Part shown: positions 1 through 5,677 of the stretch, in pieces
Numbering within the stretch: position 1 is the stretch's first letter
Layout of the letters: each line of letters starts with the position of its first letter
Origin: Candidatus Wildermuthbacteria bacterium
GTDB lineage: Bacteria > Patescibacteriota > Minisyncoccia > Minisyncoccales > UBA10102
Assembly: GCA_016177065.1 (NCBI GenBank)
Contig: JACOVZ010000027.1
Span: 1 to 10,965 of the forward strand
DNA length: 10,965 nt
Direction: 5' to 3'
Notes under the pieces: model-generated
Database searches by the model: none
Seen by the model: only the letters and a program-made list of their open reading frames with translations
Told to the model about the DNA's origin: nothing
Position numbers and translations under genes: made by a program

Positions 1-19
1 AAAGACTTGGACGGTTCAA

Positions 20-48
20 TTGACACCACTGCTCTCACGGTTTAAAAT
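20..48 (+). promoter_or_regulatory. Sigma70-type promoter of the KOW-domain gene
   Basis: A perfect -35 hexamer TTGACA (20-25) is followed by a 17-base spacer and a -10 hexamer TAAAAT (43-48), one mismatch from TATAAT. Transcription would start near 55 and leave a leader of about 22 bases containing a strong Shine-Dalgarno sequence. Consensus hexamers at the ideal spacing predict strong constitutive expression. The call is from sequence alone. Confidence 0.8.
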
Positions 49-62
49 GGAAGAATTCAAAT

Positions 63-70
63 AAGGGAGG
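63..70 (+). promoter_or_regulatory. Strong ribosome binding site fixing a TTG start
   Basis: AAGGGAGG lies six bases before the TTG at 77. It is a near-complete anti-16S match and is what decides this start, because there is no ATG or GTG in a suitable position nearby. Confidence 0.8.
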
Positions 71-76
71 TGTTCG

Positions 77-298
77 TTGATAGGAAACCAGCCTGGACCA
101 ACTTTCTTTTCGTCGCCGCGAGAAGGAGAAACTCCGCAAAAAGTAAGGGTGGTACAAGGACCTTGCAGTGGGCTCACTGGCGAAGTCTTAGGCCAAAGCC
201 AAAACGGGAAGATGATTGAAATCCACCCCTTCGGAGTTCCTAAATCGGTTGAATCACTTGGTTTCCCTCGTGAAGCACTGGAGCCAATTATAGAGTAA
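77..298 (+). CDS. Small KOW-domain protein
   Basis: This is a 73-residue protein starting at TTG. Residues about 22-71 form a KOW-type SH3-like fold: KVRVVQGPCSGLTGEVLG matches the KOW signature (hydrophobic-V-x-x-G-P-x-x-G-x-x-G-x-V), followed by further strand-like segments. KOW domains occur in NusG/Spt5 C-termini and in ribosomal proteins L24, L26 and L27e, where they bind RNA, ribosomal proteins or RNA polymerase. This protein lacks the NusG N-terminal domain and is shorter than L24, so its exact role is unknown; an RNA- or ribosome-linked role is inferred. The first 20 residues are rich in Pro, Gly and Ser and probably disordered. It has its own promoter, RBS and terminator, so it is monocistronic, and it faces the minus-strand block. 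A minus-strand open frame covers the same bases but has no comparable signals. Confidence 0.8.
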   Translation: MIGNQPGPTFFSSPREGETPQKVRVVQGPCSGLTGEVLGQSQNGKMIEIHPFGVPKSVESLGFPREALEPIIE

Positions 299-327
299 TC
301 AAAGTTCCCAGCTTCTTCCATGCCAAA

Positions 328-365
328 CCCCCACTCGTTCTTATCCGAGTGGGGGTGATTTTTTT
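328..365 (+). terminator. Intrinsic terminator after the KOW gene
   Basis: A 10-bp perfect stem, CCCCCACTCG (328-337) with CGAGTGGGGG (346-355), closes an 8-base loop and is followed by TGA and a run of seven T (359-365). It lies 29 bases after the KOW stop codon. In the minus direction the same stem is followed by only three T, so it may act as a weaker terminator for the convergent block. Confidence 0.9.
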
Positions 366-374
366 ATATGAGCC

Positions 375-420
375 TCCCCTGTGGATAACTTGGCCGAGTC
401 AAGGTTGAGTTATTTTTTGC
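375..420 (-). repeat. Dispersed DnaA-box repeat, copy 1
   Basis: This 46-base element matches copy 4 (5415-5460) at 40 of 46 positions. It contains TGTGGATAA (380-388), the reverse complement of the consensus DnaA box TTATCCACA. It can fold with CTTGG/TCAAG as the inner stem and ATAACT/AGTTAT as the outer stem. On the plus strand the element runs into TTATTTTTT, so it resembles a second, AT-rich terminator. It begins three bases beyond the stop codon of the 1420-residue gene. Confidence 0.8.
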
Positions 421-423
421 CAA

Positions 424-3400
424 TTAGTCAAACGCGCACTGCGCGGAAGAAGGATGCAATGTATCTCCTCCTTCAATAGAAACCTGAGAAACAGAGGGGC
501 AGGTTCCGGTGATATAGAAGCCATACGCGTTATCTTTCAATAACAAGCTAGAACCTGAAACCGTAGAAAACAGTGAACGAATGCCCGAATTCAGACTGTT
601 GTAAATTTCCACATTCTGAAGCTCAAGATTACTATGGTCTACATACAACACGCCCTCATCTATTCTATTCCCCCCATACTTCAAAACAGTATTCTGCAAC
701 ACAGATCCAGTAGAAGTTGAAGAGAAATATAACCTCCTCCAGTTCGCCGTAGTATTCAATCCCTCAAACGAATCTCCCCCAACCGCATCATCGTTGACTG
801 CTGTGAAAGTGATTTCTTTCTCTGCGGTGCCCTGTGCCAAAAGAATTCCGTTTACAACAAACCCTGGCAATGTTGAATATATTTTTGCGAATTTTATTAT
901 TACTCCCTCCTGGAGTGTTAATTTCTTCCCAGTATTTACGGTAAAATCGCCGACAATGTAAGGTATGGCGTCTGCCTGCCACGAAAGATCTGTGGTTGCA
1001 GTTCCGTCTGCAATAATACCATTATAAGTATTGCCGGAAGCGCTATTCCCGGAAACTGTTGCCGAAGAACTACTCAACTTAATTGGATATGTATTATTTG
1101 TGAATGTATTATTGGCAATCGTTGGCTTCCCGCTCGGGAACCTGTTCCAAATCCCAATATGATTATCGGAAAATATAGAGTTTGTAATTGTGGGATTCCC
1201 GCCTTCAATAAGAATGCCCGCGGCATCTGGATTGTTCGGTTCATTTGCGCCTGAAATAGTTGCTGAATCAATAATTGAATCTGAATTTTTTAAATAGATT
1301 TTTCGCATTGAATCTCCGCTTGTGATAGCAACGTTCTTTAAGGTAATACTGCTTCCGTCAACCATGAGAGAACGTCTTAATGGTTGGCTGCCGCATCCCG
1401 CCGCTCGCTCCACTGCAACATACTCCAGTTTGGAATTCTGGCTCGTAGAATTAAATGTCAAACCGCACCAAGAATTCCCTATTAAAGAATTTCTAAAGAT
1501 AATCTGGTTTTCTAGAGTCCCTACTGCCTGAAGAGTCCCGTTGATAGTAAGGCTGGCGTGATTATTACCTTCAAAACGAATGATAACACCAGGATCTACA
1601 ATCAATGTTTTATCCGTAGGTATGACTAAACTATCGGTCGTGTAGTAAGGGCTTCCTAAAATAGGTAGCGTCATGCTGGTGAACTCGTTGAAACGGAATA
1701 CAAGCTCGGTGCTAGACGCCGATACGCTATTGTCTTGCTTAGGAGTACCATTTACAAAATTATTGCTCGCGTCTTTTGCGTTGTGCTTTATAAGATTATT
1801 GTCCGCCCAATTAGCGGTGCTCATACCTCCTCCGCTGGAATTTATGCGTTCCATGGAAACATAATCAGGACCTGCGCTGCCCGCAGGCCAGCTACTGTCT
1901 GTATTGCAAACTGTCTGGTCAATAAGATTTTCTTCTTCATCATACAAAGACAGAATCTCGCAATCTGTGTTTAAAAGCCCATTCCCAAAACTTACAGTGA
2001 GATTTGCAGTTTCTGTTGTAGGATTCTCATTGGTACGCTCAATAAGATAAAAACTTTGGGATTTTATTGTTCCGGAAAGCGAAATATCCGGGCCGCTTTT
2101 ATCTGAAGATCTTAAGCTCCATCCCGCAAGATTAATAGACGAATCCGTCGTATCTAATAATTCAATCCACTCATCAGTTGGAGATGCTTTTGTTCCGGCC
2201 CAAGCAACCTCATTTATAACAATAGTTTTTGCAAGACTTACGCTCGTTGAAGCATTCACGCTCAGGCTCTCGTTTCCAGCCAAATCCTTTGCTGTGGCGG
2301 AAAAGATATATTCAACTCCGTCTTGCGCGGATAAGCTCACTGCAGAAACAGATGAAAGAAACCCTAGCTCTCCCACCGAACCTTGCTGCCAATCTTTCCA
2401 GGTATCGTTTTCTGAATACATAATGAAAACACCGTCTGCGCTTGGACTCACGGCGTATTGGATAGATACTCCATCAAGGCCGCTTGAAGAAACATTCTCA
2501 GATGAATCCGAAACAGACCATGCAAGGTTAAAATATAAACTCGCCTGGGTTGAGGCGAGTGTATTAAATGAAATCTGGGGCAGAGTGGAATCTTGCTCTT
2601 CTGCATACTCCTCATTTTCCTCATCATCTTCTTGGCTTGTTTGAGACGCTGGGTTTACAAGTTTGGGGCTGGGAATCTGAACTTGGAAATCTTCAGAATT
2701 ATTATTCGTATCTTGATACGAACTCCCGTATTTTCTTCCCAAAGAAGAATCTGCGGATGGATTCAAAGCAGGAACTCCTTCATAATCTTGGACGTTCCCC
2801 CACCCCAGTTTATCAACAATATCCCCATTTGGGTCCTTCAGAGCCAGCGTATTGTTTTCTGCGAGAGAATGAGAAGTTAGAATATCCGCCTGATTCTCAA
2901 AACTTGATCCCTGCCTTGCGATAAGAAAATATCCGTGCGCTCCGATTTTCTTCGCAGAGAAAAGATTGCCGGAGGCAAAAGTGGAAAAACCAGACGCAGA
3001 TTGAGTCTTTTTCTGCAAGTACCAATCCGTGAGATCTACTTCAGTATCATTTGGATTGTATAATTCAACAAACTCATCGGTCTTCGAAAAAATCCCCGCA
3101 GTTTGAACTTCTGTTATTAAAATTTTAGAGTAGACTTCTTCACCCTCCTCAATGATTGCTTGAGAAGATGAACTTCCTCCACCTCCGCCCCCGCCTCCAC
3201 TCGTTGAAACAGAGACTTTTTGAAAAGAAACAAAGTTTGCGTCGCGAGCTGCCGCGCACGCAATATTCTGTTCTTTAATTTTCGCAAGAGTAGCTTCTCC
3301 AATTCCAGAAACTTTCTCCAGATCATCTACGCTAAAAAACAATTTTTGCCCCCTTAACTCAATAATGCTCTGAGCTTTTACTGACCCAATTCCCGTAAGT

Positions 3401-4686
3401 TCATCAAGAAGACCGGCATCTGCGGAGTTAATGTTAATTTGCCCGTCTCTGCATCCCTCAAAACCTACTCTATTCAAACCTGAATTCAAACTTGACTTAG
3501 TTAAGTTATCCACAACCCCTTCGTTCTTTAACTTAATTAAGTTTTGCGCAGGATCACTTGGTTTGTTCTTCCCAATCTGCGGCACCTCTGCCGCTTTTTG
3601 TTCTAAACTCTGCGTCTGCAACTGTTCTTCTTCGTCATTCGTAAAACTTGACTTAGTTGAGTTATCCACAGATATGGTTTTGCTTTCGCTGTTTTCTATT
3701 TCTTGATTATCTTGATTTAAAAAATCGTCGCTCACAACTATTGAAATCCCTATTTGTGTATCTTCTTTTTGGGATTGAGGAAGAAATGAGGTGATCTTTG
3801 CCTTCGTCGCCAAACTCACAGACTGTACTCTGTTTATTAATGATCCAAGCACATTTTTTACAGATGCAAAAAATGAGGGCTTTTCTTCTTTTTCTGCCAA
3901 CGCTTGATTTGCCACGGCTTCTAACACAAGCCCTCTCATTTCTTGCGCAAATTGCCGCTTGCCTTCTTCGGTTACCCCGGCAGTAGTGGTATATGGCCCC
4001 CATTTATCCCAAAGCTCGGCAAACCTATCCTCAATACTTATGTCATTTTGGGTGGGTTTGCGAGTTAAAAAGGGATCAGTTTCTACGTTGAATCCCATTT
4101 CTATTTTTGCATCATCCCAAGCAGTTTCATGAGATTCATTATATCTGCGAGAATCAAAATATCTCCACAAACCATCGTATATAAGTACCTTTCTGAGATT
4201 ATATATAGCTGTTAGGGCCTCGATGGCACCGCCCGTAATCTCAAAAGTGTTTAATGTAAGCGCTCCAATGGGACTTGTGATCTTTCCAGACATAATTCTT
4301 GGTAAATCAAATCCAACTCCCTTATAGTAATTAACCAAGCTTAATTTTCTATCTAATATGCTGTTGAAATAATCTGTTGATTGCTTTTTGTATCTCTGCG
4401 ATATAACCATATCTATAAATTCCAATTCGTCTACCGTACTTAAAACAAGTAAGCCATACGTAACATCAGTAGTTGTTTCTCCCGTACTCAATGCAGTATT
4501 AAGGGCTGTTTTTAGGGTGCTTTCTGGAAGAACGGTATTTCCAAAAGTCTTAAGGGTGCCTAGAACAGTTTCAATTCTCCCTACATCCTCGCCTGTTAAC
4601 TCAAATCTCTTTGCGAGAGCAAAACTCCCTGGCAAAACAAGTATAAGAAAGCATATCGTCAAAAAAAATAGCCTCCTATATTTCAT
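424..4686 (-). CDS. Secreted multidomain protein: HhH (ComEA-like), two lamin-tail domains, beta-helix
   Basis: This 1420-residue secreted protein starts at an ATG with a modest GAGTGG ribosome site about 8 bases upstream. Residues 1-25 are a Sec signal peptide (basic start, hydrophobic core, ALA cleavage site). Residues 26-320 are mostly helical and not recognised. Residues 320-410 are polar linker with two VDN[L/S]TKSS peptides encoded by the dispersed repeat. Residues ~415-474 are a ComEA-type helix-hairpin-helix pair (ININSAD, LTGIGSVKAQSII, KVSGIGEATLAKI), which normally binds double-stranded DNA. An eight-glycine and serine linker follows (~496-508). Lamin-tail domains lie at ~520-678 (ILITEVQ, DEFVELYNP, DLTDWYL) and ~821-960 (IVINEVAWAG, DEWIELLD, NLAGWSL), with an Ig/FN3-like segment between them. 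From ~1000 to the end is a right-handed beta-helix with a duplicated PGVIIRF/NGTLQAVGT module. No sorting signal or C-terminal membrane anchor is visible. Surface DNA binding is inferred; adhesion is the alternative. Confidence 0.85.
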   Translation of the reverse strand: MKYRRLFFLTICFLILVLPGSFALAKRFELTGEDVGRIETVLGTLKTFGNTVLPESTLKTALNTALSTGETTTDVTYGLLVLSTVDELEFIDMVISQRYKKQSTDYFNSILDRKLSLVNYYKGVGFDLPRIMSGKITSPIGALTLNTFEITGGAIEALTAIYNLRKVLIYDGLWRYFDSRRYNESHETAWDDAKIEMGFNVETDPFLTRKPTQNDISIEDRFAELWDKWGPYTTTAGVTEEGKRQFAQEMRGLVLEAVANQALAEKEEKPSFFASVKNVLGSLINRVQSVSLATKAKITSFLPQSQKEDTQIGISIVVSDDFLNQDNQEIENSESKTISVDNSTKSSFTNDEEEQLQTQSLEQKAAEVPQIGKNKPSDPAQNLIKLKNEGVVDNLTKSSLNSGLNRVGFEGCRDGQININSADAGLLDELTGIGSVKAQSIIELRGQKLFFSVDDLEKVSGIGEATLAKIKEQNIACAAARDANFVSFQKVSVSTSGGGGGGGGSSSSQAIIEEGEEVYSKILITEVQTAGIFSKTDEFVELYNPNDTEVDLTDWYLQKKTQSASGFSTFASGNLFSAKKIGAHGYFLIARQGSSFENQADILTSHSLAENNTLALKDPNGDIVDKLGWGNVQDYEGVPALNPSADSSLGRKYGSSYQDTNNNSEDFQVQIPSPKLVNPASQTSQEDDEENEEYAEEQDSTLPQISFNTLASTQASLYFNLAWSVSDSSENVSSSGLDGVSIQYAVSPSADGVFIMYSENDTWKDWQQGSVGELGFLSSVSAVSLSAQDGVEYIFSATAKDLAGNESLSVNASTSVSLAKTIVINEVAWAGTKASPTDEWIELLDTTDSSINLAGWSLRSSDKSGPDISLSGTIKSQSFYLIERTNENPTTETANLTVSFGNGLLNTDCEILSLYDEEENLIDQTVCNTDSSWPAGSAGPDYVSMERINSSGGGMSTANWADNNLIKHNAKDASNNFVNGTPKQDNSVSASSTELVFRFNEFTSMTLPILGSPYYTTDSLVIPTDKTLIVDPGVIIRFEGNNHASLTINGTLQAVGTLENQIIFRNSLIGNSWCGLTFNSTSQNSKLEYVAVERAAGCGSQPLRRSLMVDGSSITLKNVAITSGDSMRKIYLKNSDSIIDSATISGANEPNNPDAAGILIEGGNPTITNSIFSDNHIGIWNRFPSGKPTIANNTFTNNTYPIKLSSSSATVSGNSASGNTYNGIIADGTATTDLSWQADAIPYIVGDFTVNTGKKLTLQEGVIIKFAKIYSTLPGFVVNGILLAQGTAEKEITFTAVNDDAVGGDSFEGLNTTANWRRLYFSSTSTGSVLQNTVLKYGGNRIDEGVLYVDHSNLELQNVEIYNSLNSGIRSLFSTVSGSSLLLKDNAYGFYITGTCPSVSQVSIEGGDTLHPSSAQCAFD
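3488..3514 (+). repeat. Dispersed DnaA-box repeat, copy 2 (in frame inside a gene)
   Basis: This 27-base unit differs from copy 3 (3644-3670) at a single base, and the two copies are 156 bases (52 codons) apart. It ends in a perfect DnaA box TTATCCACA (3506-3514). On the coding strand it is read as VDNLTKSS, residues about 391-399 of the secreted protein. A short perfect palindrome, AACTTAATTAAGTT (3530-3543), lies just beyond and resembles a shortened core. Confidence 0.8.
3644..3670 (+). repeat. Dispersed DnaA-box repeat, copy 3 (in frame inside a gene)
   Basis: This copy has a perfect DnaA box TTATCCACA (3662-3670) and a CTTGACTTAGTTGAG core. It is in the same orientation and reading frame as copy 2 and encodes VDNSTKSS, residues about 340-347. 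It lies in a polar, probably disordered linker that would tolerate inserted peptides. Confidence 0.8.
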
Positions 4687-4720
4687 AATAAAGCCACTCT
4701 AATGCTTACTTAATAATTGC

Positions 4721-5374
4721 TTACCAAATACCATTGGTAGCAATTTCTTGAATAGTTTTCTCATCATCTAATGATAAATAGAAATCGGAACCACCTCCGA
4801 AAATATAAAATACAGTATACGGATCGATAATCAATCCAGTACGAGTTGTAACAATAATTGAAAGCTTTTTTATTGGCACAGGTTCTTCCTGTACAATATC
4901 CACTCTAAATGAAAGATTCCTGCCGAATTTCTCCATAGCTTTTCGAGTAATCCCGGAACCCAATTCATCAACAAAGATATCTAATTCAAGATTATTAATA
5001 AGTCCATAATATTTTATCATCACCCCATTCCATTCTTTTCGCGCATCAAAACCTATCAACGACTCTGTAGAAACAATTTCTTTAAATTGAGCGTCGGGAC
5101 TTGGCTCTATATCCACTGGAGTATCCTTATAGTCAATATTTCTTAATCCCCCCCATGCCTTAGGTACCCCAAACTCATACCCATCTATTTTGTTCACCAC
5201 TCTGTATTGATCCCCAATTAAACTTTTTGTCACTTTCACTCCTTCAGGAAGACTTTTATTCAACTCCCTCACGTCTTTTTGGTTGTTCCACAAAAAAATC
5301 CCTCCGCCCAAAACAAGCAGAAGGATTAATAGTGCCGCAAAGATTTTTTTATCTATACTGCCTAAAATAGCCAC
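4721..5374 (-). CDS. Single-pass membrane protein of unknown function
   Basis: No family is recognised. With the GTG start at 5374 the protein has 217 residues: a short basic N-terminus, one transmembrane helix (~11-29, ALLILLLVLGGGIFLW) and a ~185-residue, probably external, mixed alpha/beta domain. Its opening YRVVNKIDGYEFGVPKAWGG resembles the start of PsbP-like or lipoprotein-type domains, but this is only an impression. A TTG at 5410 would add 12 residues, with AGGGGA as a possible ribosome site, but that AGGGGA belongs to the dispersed repeat. GTG is preferred because TGTATAAT ends exactly six bases before it, as at htrA, suggesting a leaderless mRNA. The stop codon is 34 bases before the start of the large secreted protein, so the two genes are probably co-transcribed. 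Confidence 0.7.
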   Translation of the reverse strand: MAILGSIDKKIFAALLILLLVLGGGIFLWNNQKDVRELNKSLPEGVKVTKSLIGDQYRVVNKIDGYEFGVPKAWGGLRNIDYKDTPVDIEPSPDAQFKEIVSTESLIGFDARKEWNGVMIKYYGLINNLELDIFVDELGSGITRKAMEKFGRNLSFRVDIVQEEPVPIKKLSIIVTTRTGLIIDPYTVFYIFGGGSDFYLSLDDEKTIQEIATNGIW

Positions 5375-5380
5375 CCTTTT

Positions 5381-5410
5381 ATTATACAAGCTGGCCAACA
5401 ACCCCTGCAA
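5381..5410 (-). promoter_or_regulatory. Putative promoter giving a leaderless mRNA for the 217-residue membrane protein
   Basis: On the minus strand a perfect -10 TATAAT occupies 5386-5381, preceded by TG. The -35 candidate TTGCAG (5410-5405) is weak (three of six) with an 18-base spacer. Transcription would begin about six to seven bases after the -10, at the GTG at 5374. The spacing matches that at htrA (9715). Confidence 0.5.
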
Positions 5411-5414
5411 TACT

Positions 5415-5460
5415 TCCCCTGTGGATAACTTGGCTAAACCAAGGATGAGTTATTTCTTGC
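5415..5460 (-). repeat. Dispersed DnaA-box repeat, copy 4
   Basis: It matches copy 1 at 40 of 46 positions. It has a DnaA box as TGTGGATAA (5420-5428) and a perfect hairpin, CTTGG with CCAAG around a CTAAA loop, flanked by ATAAC/GTTAT. Three of the four differences in the core keep or improve pairing (the G-T wobble of copy 1 becomes G-C here). It overlaps the last codons and the TAA stop (5450-5452) of the 64-residue gene and fills the gap to the next gene. Confidence 0.8.
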
Positions 5461-5644
5461 TGAGGGTGAAGGCTTGGTAGGCAAGATATCCGGCAACAAG
5501 GAGGCCTAACCAGCTTAGCCAAAGAGGCGCTGCCCATCCTCCAATGATTGCATTCCATCCAAACACAGCTCTTGCAAGATGCAGGAGCGATATCACAAGA
5601 AAAATTGCTCCCGCTGCTGAAAGAAAAGTCTTTTGATTCATCAT
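5450..5644 (-). CDS. Small two-helix membrane protein
   Basis: A 64-residue protein with two hydrophobic helices (~7-28 and ~40-60) joined by a short FGWNAIIGGWAAP loop rich in Trp and Gly, and a basic SKK tail. No named family or function is recognised, though small proteins of this pattern are common in Parcubacteria-like genomes (recollection, not a search). The start is uncertain: ATG at 5644 or 5641, or TTG at 5656. None has a clear Shine-Dalgarno sequence, and the TTG lies inside the dispersed repeat, so ATG 5644 is preferred. It begins 29 bases after the clpB stop, in the same direction, and is flanked by repeat copies on both sides. Hydrophobic pattern and compact spacing support a real gene. 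Confidence 0.7.
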   Translation of the reverse strand: MMNQKTFLSAAGAIFLVISLLHLARAVFGWNAIIGGWAAPLWLSWLGLLVAGYLAYQAFTLSKK

Positions 5645-5654
5645 ATTTTTGAAC

Positions 5655-5677
5655 AACTTAACTAAGTCAAGTTTTAC
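5655..5677 (-). repeat. Dispersed repeat, copy 5 (core without DnaA box)
   Basis: AACTTAACTAAGTCAAGTTT (5655-5674) is a 20-base exact match to the reverse complement of copy 2, and 5660-5677 is an 18-base exact match to copy 3. The DnaA-box half is missing; GAAC replaces GGAT just outside the match. It contains the clpB stop codon (5674-5676) and fills the gap to the 64-residue gene. Confidence 0.75.

Noticed and set aside
16..321. 101-codon open frame on the minus strand at the left edge
   Set aside because: It lies opposite the KOW gene, which has a recognisable domain, promoter, ribosome site and terminator; the minus frame has none of these.
3172..3205. Glycine-run tract as a sequencing or frameshift error
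   Set aside because: The frame continues unbroken from the HhH domain into the first lamin-tail domain, and Gly/Ser linkers are usual at such joints.
375..5460. Cluster of DnaA boxes as a replication origin
   Set aside because: The boxes are spread over 5 kb, lie inside longer repeats and partly within a coding gene, and no dnaA, dnaN or AT-rich unwinding region is near.
375..5677. CRISPR array
   Set aside because: The repeats are irregularly spaced, in both orientations, variable in length, and have no spacer-like units or cas genes.
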